64,000 nt of DNA from Paraburkholderia flava (GCF_004359985.1 NZ_SMRO01000002.1:1189135-1253134); one strand, 5' to 3'. Positions 36,125 to 48,809 are shown, counted from the first letter of the stretch. The notes: generated from the sequence alone by a model not told the origin. Translations and numbers: made by a program.

Positions 36125-36769
36125 CTACTGCTGCTGTTGCGGCTTGTTCGACAACGCGAGCCGCAGCAGATCGGCGACCGTGTTGACGTTGAGCTTTTCC
36201 ATGATGTTCGCGCGATGCGCTTCGACCGTCTTGATGCTGATGCCGAGGTCGTCGGCGATCTGCTTGTTCAGGCGGCCTGCGATGATCCGCTCGAGCACCT
36301 GATGTTCGCGCGCGGTGAGCTTGCCGAGGCGTTCTGCCGCTGCACGTTGCTGCTGGACGCTGGTGCTTTCGCTACGCGCCTTGTCGAGCATCCGCTCGAC
36401 GAGCTTGCGCAGTTCGGCTTCGTCGAACGGTTTTTCGATGAAGTCCATCGCGCCTTTTTTCATCGTCGACACGGCCATCGGCACGTCGCCGTGACCCGTG
36501 ACGAAGATGATCGGCAGCGACGCGTTGTCGGCGATCAGTCGCTCCTGCAATTCGAGCCCGCTCATGCCCGACATCCGCACGTCGAGAATCAGACACGCGA
36601 TCTGCCCCGGATGCTGTGCCGGTTGCCACGCGTCGAGAAACTGCTCGGCGCTGGAGAAGCACTGCACGCGGTAGCCGTTCGCCTCCAGCAGCCAGCGCAG
36701 CGAATCTCGCACGGCCTCGTCGTCGTCGACAACAAAGACGGTTTCCTGTGTGGTGACTGGGGTGTTCAT
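36125..36769 (-). CDS. FixJ/TtrR-type response regulator
   Basis: The protein has 214 residues. The receiver domain has the acidic cluster VVDDDE and phospho-acceptor Asp63 (LILDVRMSGMSG), with Lys in FIEKPFDEAEL. A LuxR-type helix-turn-helix follows (about 147-205; LTAREHQVLERIIAGRLNKQ, then VEAHRANIMEKL). The gene overlaps the kinase gene by four bases (ATGA), so the two are translationally coupled. The target genes are unknown; the divergent pyruvate dehydrogenase operon is the nearest candidate. Confidence 0.92.
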   Translation of the reverse strand: MNTPVTTQETVFVVDDDEAVRDSLRWLLEANGYRVQCFSSAEQFLDAWQPAQHPGQIACLILDVRMSGMSGLELQERLIADNASLPIIFVTGHGDVPMAVSTMKKGAMDFIEKPFDEAELRKLVERMLDKARSESTSVQQQRAAAERLGKLTAREHQVLERIIAGRLNKQIADDLGISIKTVEAHRANIMEKLNVNTVADLLRLALSNKPQQQQ

Positions 36770-39279
36770 GGCTCTCCCGTAACGGTTTGTGGTATCGGCG
36801 CCTCGGACCCGCCGTTGCTCGGGCCGTCAGGCTCCCCAATGGGCAGACTGCAGTGAAAGGTCGCACCTGTGATGTGGCCGTCCGCCTCGACGTTATTGAC
36901 CACCCACAGACGACCTCGATGCGATTCGATAATCGAACGGCAAATGTTGAGACCCATCCCCATGCCGTCCGACTTGGTACTGTAGAACGGCTCGAACAGA
37001 CGCTCGGCCATCGCCTCGTCGACGCCCGGCCCCTGATCGACAACACTGATGCAAACAAACCCGCTGTCCAGCCGCACGACCACGCGGACCACCGGATCGA
37101 TCGCATTCGGTCGCGCATCGTGCATCGCTTCGGCCGCGTTTTTCAGCAGGTTCACCAGCACCTGCTCGATCAGCACCGGGTCGACATAGATCACGGGCAG
37201 CCGCGAACGCAGGTCGGTCACGATGCGGATGCGGCGTTTGCGCGCCTCGAGTTCGGCCAGACCGACCGCGTCCGCGACGATATCGGCGACGCGGGTAGCC
37301 TGGCGCTTCGGTTCGCTGCGTTTCACGAATTCGCGGATCCGCTTGATGATCATGCCTGCCCGAACGGCCTGCTGCGCGGTCTTTTCGAGCACGGGCAGCA
37401 GGTTGTCGGGCGTCGTTCGACCAGATTTAACCAGTGCGACGGTTCCGGAGCAATAGTTATTGATCGCGGCGAGCGGCTGGTTCAGTTCGTGCGCGAGCGA
37501 CGACGCCATTTCGCCCATCGTCATCAGGCGGCTCGTGAACTGCAGCTTCTCGTCCTGCTGACGGGCCAGTTCCTGCGCCTGCTTGCGGGTCGTGATGTCG
37601 GTTGCAATCTGCATCTGCGCGAGGTGGCCGTCCACCCACTGGATGTACTGGCGCCGCACCTCGAACCACTTCTGGATGCTCTGGACGTAGATTTCCTGCG
37701 CGTCGGCGGTGCTTTCGGTCAGCGCGGCGGCGGGCAGGCCGGCGTAGGCGTCGACCATGTCGATCGAATCGGACGATGCTTCGCCGCTGTCGAAACCGCC
37801 ACCCGCGAGTTCGAGGTGGCCGTCCGGGCGGATGCCGAACAGGTGCCGGTAGTAGCGGTTCGCGAACAGCAGCTCGGCTTCGTCGGCGGCCAGCACCGAC
37901 ACGGCGGCGTCGAGGCTTTCGAGCACGGTCGTGAAACGCTCGTGCGCGGCGGCGAGTTCTTCGCGCGCGCGCTTCGGCTCGGTGATGTCGGTCATCGACG
38001 ACATCCAGCCGGTCTGCCGTCCCGAGCTGTCGATCAGCGGCGACACGTAGAGGCGCGCGTGGAACAGCGAGCCGTCCTTGCGACGCACGCGCAGCTCGAA
38101 GCCGGAAGAGGGTGCCTTGCCGCGCAGCGTCATGTCGAGCTGGCGCTGCATTTCCGGATACGCGTCGCGCGGCCAGTACGGGAACGGTGCGTTCTTGCCG
38201 ACGAGGTCGCTTTCGTCCCAGCCGGTCATCCGGCAGAACGCGGGGTTCACGTGCGTGATGCGGCCGTGCATGTCGAGCACGCGCATGCCGATCAGCACGG
38301 AGTTTTCCATCGCGCGGCGGAAGAACGCTTCCGCGTACAGCGCCTGCTGCGCCTCGAAGCGTTGCCGTGTGTGCTTCCACAAGCTCCACAGACTCCACAG
38401 CACGAAGCACGACAGACCCGCGACCAGCCACACGAGCGTGTTGTTCGTGAAGTTGGTCATCTGCGGATACGAGTACACGCGCACCGACACGCCACGGCCC
38501 GGCGGGTCGAGCGGCAGGTCGTAGTAGACGTCGCGCGGCAGACGCGGGCGCGACGATGTCGTCGCAAGCTCGCGATTGTTGACGTCGATGATCGAGATCT
38601 TGTACTTCGCGGACAGCTCGGGCGGGATGTCGTGCTTCAGGATCCCTTCGATCGAAAACACCGCGGCGATCGTGCCGAGAAATTCGCGGTCGCGATAGAC
38701 CGGCGTCTGCAGCGTCAGATAGCCGTTACCGACGTCGTCGTAGATCAGCGGCGAGTAGATCTGGCGGCGCGTGTTGCGCGCCTCGGCGAACGCGGCCTTG
38801 ACGGCCTCGTCCATCTGCGTGTCGTTGGGTTTGGCGAGGCGCTGGCCGAACAGCGGTAGCGCGGTATTGGGCCAGCGCGGCTGCTGCTGGCTCGTGTACC
38901 AGTTCATGTAGAGGATCTCGGGATGCCCCTGCATGATGTCCGTGGTGGACACCTGGAACGAATGCGGATCGGCATGGCCGGCGACGAGGTCGCGCGACAG
39001 CGCCTGGATCTGTTCCTGCGCACCCGTCATCGACAGGCGGATCTGCTGCTGCGCCCACGCGACGTTGCGATAGAGCGTGTCTTCCTGTTGCTGCTGCTCG
39101 CGCCGGTTCAGGCTCCAGAGGATCAGACTCATGACGATCAGGAACACCAGGATCGACAGGAGCGGCGTCAGCAAATAGGAGTTCGACCACCACGGTCCGT
39201 GGTGCCAGCGGGACGGCGACGAGTCCGCCGGCGAACCGGACGGCCGCGCCGAGCGTGCGAAAAGCCGTTCGGTCAACAT
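36766..39279 (-). CDS. Membrane sensor histidine kinase with Cache and PAS domains
   Basis: The protein has 837 residues. Two membrane helices near residues 35-57 and 283-305 enclose a periplasmic Cache-like sensor (about 60-280). Two PAS domains follow (about 318-445 and 450-575). The HisKA region is MGEMASSLAHELNQPLAAI with phospho-acceptor His597, and the ATPase domain has LLKNAAEAM, DQGPGVDE and GMGMGLNICRSII. The kinase core resembles the FixL/DctB group. The cytoplasmic PAS domains show no clear heme-binding His, so oxygen sensing is not supported; the signal is probably a small ligand. Confidence 0.9.
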   Translation of the reverse strand: MLTERLFARSARPSGSPADSSPSRWHHGPWWSNSYLLTPLLSILVFLIVMSLILWSLNRREQQQQEDTLYRNVAWAQQQIRLSMTGAQEQIQALSRDLVAGHADPHSFQVSTTDIMQGHPEILYMNWYTSQQQPRWPNTALPLFGQRLAKPNDTQMDEAVKAAFAEARNTRRQIYSPLIYDDVGNGYLTLQTPVYRDREFLGTIAAVFSIEGILKHDIPPELSAKYKISIIDVNNRELATTSSRPRLPRDVYYDLPLDPPGRGVSVRVYSYPQMTNFTNNTLVWLVAGLSCFVLWSLWSLWKHTRQRFEAQQALYAEAFFRRAMENSVLIGMRVLDMHGRITHVNPAFCRMTGWDESDLVGKNAPFPYWPRDAYPEMQRQLDMTLRGKAPSSGFELRVRRKDGSLFHARLYVSPLIDSSGRQTGWMSSMTDITEPKRAREELAAAHERFTTVLESLDAAVSVLAADEAELLFANRYYRHLFGIRPDGHLELAGGGFDSGEASSDSIDMVDAYAGLPAAALTESTADAQEIYVQSIQKWFEVRRQYIQWVDGHLAQMQIATDITTRKQAQELARQQDEKLQFTSRLMTMGEMASSLAHELNQPLAAINNYCSGTVALVKSGRTTPDNLLPVLEKTAQQAVRAGMIIKRIREFVKRSEPKRQATRVADIVADAVGLAELEARKRRIRIVTDLRSRLPVIYVDPVLIEQVLVNLLKNAAEAMHDARPNAIDPVVRVVVRLDSGFVCISVVDQGPGVDEAMAERLFEPFYSTKSDGMGMGLNICRSIIESHRGRLWVVNNVEADGHITGATFHCSLPIGEPDGPSNGGSEAPIPQTVTGEP

Positions 39280-39447
39280 TGCGGCATTGTAGCGCAGCGT
39301 GTCGGGCTCAAATGCCGCAAAAAAGCACGGAAACTCCCCCTATTCGGAGCAAACTAGCCGACGTATCGGCAAAGGAAGCGTCAATACGAGGTGCGCCGCA
39401 GCAATTTTTCGCATTATGAGAATGAATCTCGTAATTCGAAAATTTTG

Positions 39448-39477
39448 TTGCAAGGACATCGGGCGACTCATTACAAT
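39448..39477 (+). promoter_or_regulatory. Candidate aceE promoter
   Basis: TTGCAA at 39448-39453 and TACAAT at 39472-39477 with an 18-base spacer, about 90 bases before the aceE start. It is in an AT-rich island. Confidence 0.45.
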
Positions 39478-39569
39478 CGGCGGCAAAGCTAGCTGCCGTG
39501 GATGAACCTTGTCCGCGTCATCCGTTCAGTCTGTCCAAAGAGGCGTTCCTTCCATTCCAGGAGACGAGC

Positions 39570-42263
<2,694 letters not shown>

Positions 42264-42285
42264 GGCATCACCCCCCGCGTGTGTC

Positions 42286-42317
42286 GCACGTGCCTTCCCG
42301 CATGGGAAGGCACGTGC
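42286..42317 (+). other. 14-bp perfect hairpin between aceE and aceF
   Basis: Arms GCACGTGCCTTCCC (42286-42299) and GGGAAGGCACGTGC (42304-42317) with a GCAT loop. It ends 5 bases before the aceF ribosome binding site (AGGAGA, 42323-42328). No T-run follows. It may stabilise or process the mRNA, or tune aceF translation. Confidence 0.65.
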
Positions 42318-42336
42318 GCCCCAGGAGACACCCACA

Positions 42337-44004
42337 ATGAGTCAAGCGATTGAAGTGAAGGTGCCGGACATCGGCGATTACAAGGACATTCCTGTGATCG
42401 AGGTGCTGGTGAAGGCGGGTGACACCGTCGAGAAAGAGCAGTCGCTCGTGACGCTGGAGTCCGACAAGGCGACGATGGACGTGCCGAGCCCCGCAGCGGG
42501 CACTGTCAAGGAAGTGAAGATCAAGCTCGGCGATACCGTTTCGGAAGGCACGCTGATTGTCGTGCTCGACGGCGCCGAAGGCGCGGCGAAGCCGGCCCAG
42601 GCGAATGGTGCGCAACCGGCTGCTGCTCCGGCACCTGCGCCCGCGCCGTCGCCGGCTGCTGCACCTGCCGCGGCTCCTGTTGCGAGCGGTGGCGGCGTTC
42701 AGGAAGTGAAGGTCCCGGATATCGGCGACTACAAGGACGTGCCGGTGATCGAAGTGGCCGTGAAGGTCGGCGATCGTGTCGAGAAGGAACAGTCGCTCGT
42801 CACGCTCGAATCCGACAAGGCGACGATGGACGTGCCGAGCCCGGCTGCCGGTGTCGTCAAGGAAATCAAGGTGAAGGTAGGCGACGCGGTGTCGGAAGGC
42901 TCCGTGATCGTACTGCTCGAAGGCGAGGGTGCTGCTGCAGCGCCTGCTCCGGCGCCGAAGCAGGAAGCGGCGCCGGCACAGAAATCCGCCGATGCACCGC
43001 AGGCTGCGGTGCCCGCGCCGTCGGCACCGTCCGCGCTTGCAAGCGCGCCTGAGATTCCCGCAGGCGTCGGTGGCACGCAGCGCGCGAGCCACGCGTCGCC
43101 GTCGGTGCGCAAGTTTGCACGCGAACTCGGCGTCGACGTGTCGCGTGTTCAGGGCACGGGTCCGAAGGGCCGCATTACGCAGGACGACATCACCGCGTTC
43201 GTGAAGGGCGTGATGACCGGTCAGCGTGCGGCGCCTGCCGGTGCTGCGCCGGCTGCTGCGGGTGGTGGCGAACTGAATCTGCTGCCGTGGCCGAAGGTCG
43301 ACTTCACGAAGTTCGGCCCGGTCGATCCGAAGCCGCTGTCGCGCATCAAGAAGATCTCAGGCGCGAACCTGCATCGCAACTGGGTGATGATTCCGCACGT
43401 CACGAACAACGACGAAGCCGATATCACCGAGCTCGAAGCGCTGCGCGTGCAGTTGAACAAGGAAAACGAAAAGGCCGGCGTGAAGTTCACGATGCTGGCG
43501 TTCGTGATCAAGGCGTGCGTCGCTGCGCTGAAGAAATTCCCGACGTTCAACGCGAGCCTCGACGGCGACAACCTGGTGTTCAAGCAGTACTACAACATCG
43601 GTTTCGCCGCGGATACGCCGAACGGTCTGATGGTCCCGGTGATCCGCGATGCGGACAAGAAGGGGCTCGTCGACATCGCGAAGGAAATGGCGGATCTGTC
43701 GAAGGCCGCTCGCGAAGGCAAGTTGAAGCCGGACCAGATGCAGGGCGGCTGCTTCTCGATTTCGTCGCTGGGCGGTATCGGCGGCACGCACTTCACGCCG
43801 ATCATCAACGCGCCTGAAGTGGCGATTCTCGGCCTGTCGCGCGGAGCGATGAAGCCGGTGTGGGACGGCAAGCAGTTCGTGCCGCGCCTGACGCTGCCGC
43901 TGTCGCTGTCGTACGACCATCGCGTGATCGACGGCGCCGAGGCGGCGCGCTTCAATGCGTACCTGTCGTCTATTCTTGCCGATTTCCGGCGTGTGATTCT
44001 TTGA
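42337..44004 (+). CDS. aceF: Dihydrolipoamide acetyltransferase, E2 of pyruvate dehydrogenase
   Basis: The protein has 555 residues. There are two N-terminal lipoyl domains with the lipoylated lysines Lys44 and Lys161 in [13 protein letters not shown], joined by Ala/Pro-rich linkers. The peripheral-subunit-binding domain lies near 252-290 ([18 protein letters not shown]). The catalytic domain ends with [15 protein letters not shown], with His528 and Asp532 as active-site residues. It forms the core of the complex and transfers acetyl groups to CoA. Second gene of the operon. Confidence 0.97.
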   Translation: MSQAIEVKVPDIGDYKDIPVIEVLVKAGDTVEKEQSLVTLESDKATMDVPSPAAGTVKEVKIKLGDTVSEGTLIVVLDGAEGAAKPAQANGAQPAAAPAPAPAPSPAAAPAAAPVASGGGVQEVKVPDIGDYKDVPVIEVAVKVGDRVEKEQSLVTLESDKATMDVPSPAAGVVKEIKVKVGDAVSEGSVIVLLEGEGAAAAPAPAPKQEAAPAQKSADAPQAAVPAPSAPSALASAPEIPAGVGGTQRASHASPSVRKFARELGVDVSRVQGTGPKGRITQDDITAFVKGVMTGQRAAPAGAAPAAAGGGELNLLPWPKVDFTKFGPVDPKPLSRIKKISGANLHRNWVMIPHVTNNDEADITELEALRVQLNKENEKAGVKFTMLAFVIKACVAALKKFPTFNASLDGDNLVFKQYYNIGFAADTPNGLMVPVIRDADKKGLVDIAKEMADLSKAAREGKLKPDQMQGGCFSISSLGGIGGTHFTPIINAPEVAILGLSRGAMKPVWDGKQFVPRLTLPLSLSYDHRVIDGAEAARFNAYLSSILADFRRVIL

Positions 44005-44021
44005 TCGTCGATTGAAGACGG

Positions 44022-44054
44022 CCGCGACGCGGGCTTCGATGCCGCGCGTCGCGG
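44022..44054 (+). other. Hairpin between aceF and lpdA
   Basis: CCGCGACGCG / CGCGTCGCGG with a 13-base loop, 17 bases after the aceF stop. No T-run follows. It parallels the hairpin between aceE and aceF. Confidence 0.5.
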
Positions 44055-44148
44055 ACGTCGTCGCAGGGTCTGCGGCTTTTTGAAGCTGGCGTATGTCGGC
44101 TGATGCCGCCGGTCCGCCCGATCGCGATCAACAAAAGAAGGGGACACC

Positions 44149-45930
44149 ATGAGTCTCGTCGAAGTGAAGGTGCCGGACATCGGCGATTTCAACGATGTCG
44201 ATGTCATCGAAGTGAACATCAAACCCGGCGACGTCATCGAGAAAGAGCAGTCGCTGCTGACGCTCGAATCGGACAAGGCGTCGATGGAAGTGCCGAGCGA
44301 CGTCGCTGGCACTGTGAAGGAAGTCCGCATCAAGCCGGGCGACAAGGTGTCGCAAGGCACGGTGATCGCAACGGTCGAGGCATCGGCTGCTGCGCCCGCG
44401 AAGGAAGCGGCGCCTGCGAAGGCTCCTGAGAAAACCGAAGCGGCGAAGCCCGCACCGCAAGCGGCGGCTCCGAAGGCGGCTACTCCTGCTCCGCAGGCCG
44501 GCAGCTTCTCGGGTAGCGCCGATATCGAATGCGAAATGCTCGTGCTCGGTTCGGGTCCCGGCGGTTATTCGGCGGCATTCCGCTCGGCGGATCTGGGCAT
44601 GAAGACGGTGCTCGTCGAGCGTTATCAGGCGCTCGGCGGTGTGTGTCTGAACGTCGGCTGTATTCCGTCGAAGGCGTTGCTGCATACCGCGCTCGTTATC
44701 GACGAAGCGGCTGCGCTTGCATCGCACGGCATCACGTTCGGCAAGCCGCAGGTCGATCTCGACAAGCTGCGCGACTTCAAGTCCGGCGTCGTCAAGAAGC
44801 TGACCGGCGGTCTCGCCGGCATGGCGAAGGCGCGCAAGGTCGAAGTGGTGACGGGCGTCGGCACGTTCGTCGATCCGCACCATCTCGAAGTGCAGACCGA
44901 AGGCGGCAAGAAGGTCGTCAAGTTCGCGCAGGCGATCATCGCAGCCGGCTCGCAGGCGGTGAAGCTGCCGTTCATTCCGGATGATCCGCGCGTCGTCGAC
45001 TCGACCGGTGCGCTCGAACTGCGTCAGGTTCCGCAACGGATGCTCGTGATCGGTGGCGGCATCATCGGCCTCGAAATGGCAACCGTGTACGCGACGCTCG
45101 GCTCGCAGATCGACGTCGTCGAAATGCTCGACGGTCTGATGATGGGCGCCGACCGCGATCTCGTGAAAGTCTGGGAGAAGTACAACAGCAAGCGTTTCGC
45201 AAACGTGATGCTGAAGACGAAAACGACGGCTGCGGAAGCGAAGGACGACGGTATCTACGTGTCGTTCGAAGGCGAGAAAGCGCCGGCCGAGCCGCAACGC
45301 TACGACCTCGTGCTGGTGGCCGTGGGCCGTAGCCCGAACGGCAAGAAGATCGGCGCGGACAAGGCGGGGGTGGCTGTGACCGACCGTGGCTTCATCGAAG
45401 TCGACAAGCAGATGCGCACGAACGTCCCGCACATCTTCGCGATCGGCGACCTCGTCGGGCAGCCGATGCTCGCGCACAAGGCCGTGCACGAAGGGCACGT
45501 CGCGGCCGAAGTGGCGCACGGCGAGAAGGCGTATTTCGACGCGCTGCAGATTCCGTCGGTGGCTTACACGGACCCGGAAGTTGCGTGGGCCGGCAAGACC
45601 GAAGACCAGTGCAAGGCCGAAGGCATCAAGTACGGCAAGGCGGTGTTCCCGTGGGCAGCGTCCGGCCGCGCGATCGCAAACGGTCGCGACGAGGGCTTCA
45701 CGAAGCTGCTGTTCGATGAAGAGACGCATCGCGTGATCGGCGGCGGGATCGTCGGACTGAATGCCGGCGACCTCATCAGCGAAGTATGTCTCGCGGTCGA
45801 GATGGGCGCGGACGCGACGGATATCGGCAAGACGATCCATCCGCATCCGACGCTCGGCGAATCGGTGGGCATGGCTGCCGAACTGTACGAAGGTGTCTGT
45901 ACCGACCTGCCGCCGCAACGTAAGAAGTAA
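44149..45930 (+). CDS. lpdA: Dihydrolipoyl dehydrogenase (E3) with N-terminal lipoyl domain
   Basis: The protein has 593 residues. A lipoyl domain (1-80, lipoyl-Lys43 in [12 protein letters not shown]) is joined by an Ala/Pro/Lys linker to the flavoprotein. FAD motif [13 protein letters not shown] is followed by the redox disulfide Cys166-Cys171 ([13 protein letters not shown]) and the dimer-domain HPHPTLGE (His566, Glu571). It reoxidises dihydrolipoyl groups with NAD+. The fused lipoyl domain is normal for the betaproteobacterial pyruvate dehydrogenase E3. AAGGGG lies before the start. Last gene of the operon. Confidence 0.97.
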   Translation: MSLVEVKVPDIGDFNDVDVIEVNIKPGDVIEKEQSLLTLESDKASMEVPSDVAGTVKEVRIKPGDKVSQGTVIATVEASAAAPAKEAAPAKAPEKTEAAKPAPQAAAPKAATPAPQAGSFSGSADIECEMLVLGSGPGGYSAAFRSADLGMKTVLVERYQALGGVCLNVGCIPSKALLHTALVIDEAAALASHGITFGKPQVDLDKLRDFKSGVVKKLTGGLAGMAKARKVEVVTGVGTFVDPHHLEVQTEGGKKVVKFAQAIIAAGSQAVKLPFIPDDPRVVDSTGALELRQVPQRMLVIGGGIIGLEMATVYATLGSQIDVVEMLDGLMMGADRDLVKVWEKYNSKRFANVMLKTKTTAAEAKDDGIYVSFEGEKAPAEPQRYDLVLVAVGRSPNGKKIGADKAGVAVTDRGFIEVDKQMRTNVPHIFAIGDLVGQPMLAHKAVHEGHVAAEVAHGEKAYFDALQIPSVAYTDPEVAWAGKTEDQCKAEGIKYGKAVFPWAASGRAIANGRDEGFTKLLFDEETHRVIGGGIVGLNAGDLISEVCLAVEMGADATDIGKTIHPHPTLGESVGMAAELYEGVCTDLPPQRKK

Positions 45931-45977
45931 TGACGCGTGTGATGTCCGTTCTCTGATAGCGGACAGATGTCGGCGAT

Positions 45978-46016
45978 AAAAAAACGGCGCGCCCTTTGCG
46001 GGGCGCGCCGTTTTTT
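45978..46016 (+). terminator. Terminator of the pyruvate dehydrogenase operon
   Basis: AACGGCGCGCCC / GGGCGCGCCGTT-type stem preceded by A7 and followed by T6. It is strong and could act in both directions. Confidence 0.92.
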
Positions 46017-46085
46017 CTGGCACGGATGTGTGGATGCAGATCGGTGTTGCTCGAGTGTCGCTGAGGTAGCGCTTACGTATCGCCC

Positions 46086-46110
46086 AAAAAAATCCCGGCC
46101 GAGCCGGGAA
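46086..46110 (-). terminator. Terminator of the phasin gene
   Basis: On the minus strand TCCCGGC / GCCGGGA followed by T7. It lies about 160 bases after the phasin stop. Confidence 0.75.
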
Positions 46111-46268
46111 ACGATACGCTGCTTGACGTATCGGAGCGTTGGGCCGTGCAACTCTCCGGAAGGAGAGCGGCACGGCGCTGTTGCCTGATACGGTACAGCT
46201 CGATGATCTTGCGATTCGATCCTGCTACTGCGAGAGGCCTGACGCCCCGCATCGTTTGGTGCAGAAGC

Positions 46269-46841
46269 TTAGACAGCCTTCTTGGTCGAGCGCGAAGCTT
46301 GTGCGGCTGCTTGCGTAGCGGCCTTCTGCGCGGCCGATGCGGCTGCGTTGAAGTTGCTTTCAGCGATTTCGACAGCTTGCTTCGTTGCCTTGTGAACCGT
46401 TTCGTACGTCGTGTTCGCGGCGGTGATGGCCGACTTGATCACGGCGACAGCGGTTTCCGAACCAGCCGGTGCGTTCTTCGCGACGTTGTCAACGAGCGCT
46501 TGCACCTTGCGGTTCTGCTCTTCGTATTGCGATTCCGCGACGCGGGCGAATTCGGCTTGCGTCGACGATGCGATTTCATACAGGTGACGACCGTACGACA
46601 GAACCTTTTCCGCGACCGGTTGCGTCAGGCTGGCTTGCAGTGCCAGCAGTTCCTGCGCGTCCTTCACCGACAGCGCGCGCTGCGCGTTTTCCTGGCTCTC
46701 AGCGATCGTCGACTTCACGACTTGCAGGTTCAGTTCAACCAGCTTTTCCACGCCTTCAAACGCTTTCGTCGTAAGGCCGAACAGCGTTTCGAGGTTGGCC
46801 TTGTGGGCTGCGGCGATTTGCTCGGGGGTCAGCAGACTCAT
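46269..46841 (-). CDS. phaP: Phasin, polyhydroxyalkanoate granule protein
   Basis: The protein has 190 residues and is almost wholly helical and amphipathic. The start [20 protein letters not shown] and the segment [17 protein letters not shown] are typical of Burkholderiales PhaP. The tail is Ala/Lys/Gln-rich ([20 protein letters not shown]). It coats polyhydroxybutyrate granules and limits their fusion. Synthase and reductase genes are not nearby. Two PhaR-like palindromes around the promoter indicate PhaR repression released by polymer build-up. Confidence 0.95.
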   Translation of the reverse strand: MSLLTPEQIAAAHKANLETLFGLTTKAFEGVEKLVELNLQVVKSTIAESQENAQRALSVKDAQELLALQASLTQPVAEKVLSYGRHLYEIASSTQAEFARVAESQYEEQNRKVQALVDNVAKNAPAGSETAVAVIKSAITAANTTYETVHKATKQAVEIAESNFNAAASAAQKAATQAAAQASRSTKKAV

Positions 46842-46949
46842 GTTTACGCTCCTGATTACGATCTGTCTGGCGCAGACCGTGTGGGTTAACGGCAGAAACC
46901 TGGGTAGCACCCGGCACGGTTTTGGGTCATGCATCGCGCCGTATGCGTT

Positions 46950-46964
46950 TTGTGCGTCGCACAA
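46950..46964. promoter_or_regulatory. PhaR-like operator 1 (at the phaP transcription start)
   Basis: TTGTGC-GTC-GCACAA is a perfect 6-base dyad. It sits immediately downstream of the predicted +1 at about 46966, a position known for PhaR at phaP. Confidence 0.75.
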
Positions 46965-46972
46965 TGGTTCCC

Positions 46973-47000
46973 ATTTTAGGTGAGCCTCTCGGGATGTCAA
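46973..47000 (-). promoter_or_regulatory. phaP sigma-70 promoter
   Basis: On the minus strand TTGACA (47000-46995), 16 bases, TAAAAT (46978-46973). It is a near-consensus promoter and suits an abundant protein under tight repression. Confidence 0.82.
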
Positions 47001-47007
47001 GTTCTTT

Positions 47008-47022
47008 TTGTGCATCGCACAA
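47008..47022. promoter_or_regulatory. PhaR-like operator 2 (upstream of the -35)
   Basis: TTGTGC-ATC-GCACAA has the same arms as operator 1. It lies just upstream of the phaP -35; the two centres are 58 bases apart. Confidence 0.75.
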
Positions 47023-47498
47023 TATTAAGAATTTACTGATAAAACAACACGTTATGCGAAGAGCATGACGACTGGATGAAGGCTGCGGAAAACCCGTCGC
47101 CTCTTGTGGTGCACGCTGCAGCGCGGTCGGAAGTGGGGCAAAATTCGCGTTCGATGTAAACCGGTTATTGTCACGGAACGTTAACTTGCGGGCTGCGGTC
47201 GAATGCGCGCCACCGCGTGGTTCCGTCGTCGGTCAGGTCCTGGGCGATGGGGCTAAAACTGCTTCGCGTTTGCCCCCATCAAGTCCACAGCTGGATTGGC
47301 CGTTAAGCCGGCAAGCAGGGTTCCCGCGGTTGCTACCCATACGATCGATTTTTTCGATCGAAAGACAAGACTTGTTTGGTTCACTCAATCAAACCTTACA
47401 ACGAGGTTTAACGAGAACCGATAAGTGCTTAATATTGCTAATTTTTCACGCTTTTACTACACTTGCGGAAAACTCCCGCCGCTCCCTTCAGAACACGA

Positions 47499-48701
47499 AT
47501 GAAAACCGACATGTTTTCGCCGCTCAAAACGCTCCACGGTGCCGTACTCGGCGCCGTGCTGTCGGTGACCGCTTCGGCCGTCATCGCTGCGGCATTTGCT
47601 GCGGTGCCGGTAGACGCGTTCGCCGCGTCCACGGCTACGCACGCCAAACGTACCGTCCACGCCCAGTCCGCCAAAACCACGCGCAAGGCCACGCCTGCTG
47701 CTGCGAAGGTGGCTGCGCGGTCCTCGAAATCCGCCGCTAAAGGTGTCGCCGTGAAGACCGCCGCCGCGAAGGCGAGCGACGAATCGCCGCGCGTCGTCGC
47801 GAAGAAGCGCCGCGTCGCGTACACGATGAACGGCCGTCATCGCACCGTGGTGCGCCGCGTCGCGTTCCAGCCGCGTCCGCCGACGGTGGGTCAGGCGTTT
47901 GGTCTGCACGACACGCCCGATGCGCTCGCGCTGCGTTCCAGCGTTGCGTACGTCGTCGACCAGAATTCGTCCGAGCCTCTTTTCGACAAGAACTCGCACG
48001 CTGTCGTGCCGATCGCGTCGATCTCGAAGCTGATGACCGCGATGGTCGTGCTCGATTCGAAGGCGCCGATGACCGAGCAGATCGAGGTCACCGACGAAGA
48101 CCGCGATTACGAGAAGAACACCGGCTCGCGTCTGTCGGTTGGATCGGTACTGTCGCGTGAGGACATGCTGCACATCGCGTTGATGGCGTCGGAAAATCGT
48201 GCGGCTGCTGCGTTGTCGCGCTACTTCCCGGGTGGTCGTCCGGCGTTCATCGCCGCGATGAACGAGAAGGCGAAGCAACTGGGCATGACCGATACGCACT
48301 TCGAGAATTCGACGGGTCTCACGAGCCAGAACGTATCGAGCGCGCGCGATCTCGTGAAGATGGTCAACGCTGCGTATCAGTACCCGTTGATCCGCCGCTT
48401 CTCGACCGATCGCAGCTACGAAGTGTTCACCGGCAAGCGCACGCTCGCGTACAACAGCACGAATGCGCTGGTGCGTAACCCGACGTGGGATATCGGCCTG
48501 CAGAAAACCGGCTTCATCAACGAAGCAGGGGAATGCCTCGTGATGCAGGCGACCATTCACGGCCGTCCGATGATCATGGTGCTGCTCGACTCGTCGGGCA
48601 AGTACTCGCGATTCGCGGATGCGGTGCGTCTGCGGACGTGGCTCGACAATGGCGGCGAAGCGCGCATCACGAGCGCGGACGCTGGCGGCGCGGGTACCTG
48701 A
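47499..48701 (+). CDS. pbpG: D-alanyl-D-alanine endopeptidase PbpG (PBP7/8 type)
   Basis: The protein has 400 residues from ATG 47499. A signal peptide ends near residue 40 and is followed by a Lys/Ala/Thr-rich linker to about residue 110. The serine-peptidase (S11) motifs are SISK (Ser174-Lys177), SEN (Ser231-Asn233) and KTG (336-338). PbpG cuts D-Ala-DAP cross-links in periplasmic peptidoglycan. The basic linker is much longer than in E. coli PBP7, which suggests a wall-binding or spacing role. A TTG at 47463 would extend the protein and is unlikely. Confidence 0.92.
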   Translation: MKTDMFSPLKTLHGAVLGAVLSVTASAVIAAAFAAVPVDAFAASTATHAKRTVHAQSAKTTRKATPAAAKVAARSSKSAAKGVAVKTAAAKASDESPRVVAKKRRVAYTMNGRHRTVVRRVAFQPRPPTVGQAFGLHDTPDALALRSSVAYVVDQNSSEPLFDKNSHAVVPIASISKLMTAMVVLDSKAPMTEQIEVTDEDRDYEKNTGSRLSVGSVLSREDMLHIALMASENRAAAALSRYFPGGRPAFIAAMNEKAKQLGMTDTHFENSTGLTSQNVSSARDLVKMVNAAYQYPLIRRFSTDRSYEVFTGKRTLAYNSTNALVRNPTWDIGLQKTGFINEAGECLVMQATIHGRPMIMVLLDSSGKYSRFADAVRLRTWLDNGGEARITSADAGGAGT

Positions 48702-48746
48702 TTTCGTCAGCGCGCGCCTGTAGACGACGGGCGCAGCTTCAAATGC

Positions 48747-48778
48747 AAAAGAGCCTCGCGATGCGAGGCTCTTTTTTT
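48747..48778 (+). terminator. Terminator after pbpG
   Basis: GAGCCTCGC / GCGAGGCTC with a 3-base loop, then T7. AAAA on the other side may help the convergent iclR-type gene. Confidence 0.9.
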
Positions 48779-48809
48779 GCGCGCTTACAGCATAGGCGCG
48801 TGGTGCCGT

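Larger units (their letters stand above)
46842..47498. other. Divergent gap phaP-pbpG
   Basis: 657 bases. The left part holds the phaP promoter and its two operators. The right part, 47023-47498, is AT-richer and must hold the pbpG promoter; it contains a CGATCGA / TCGATCG inverted repeat near 47343-47361. No gene is supported; open frames here are shadows of the pbpG region. Confidence 0.5.

Noticed and set aside
44128..46173. 681-codon frame antisense to lpdA
   Set aside because: Phe/Arg/His-rich shadow frame; lpdA is certain.
47168..47740. 190-codon frame overlapping the start of pbpG
   Set aside because: Out of frame with pbpG and changes composition where pbpG begins.
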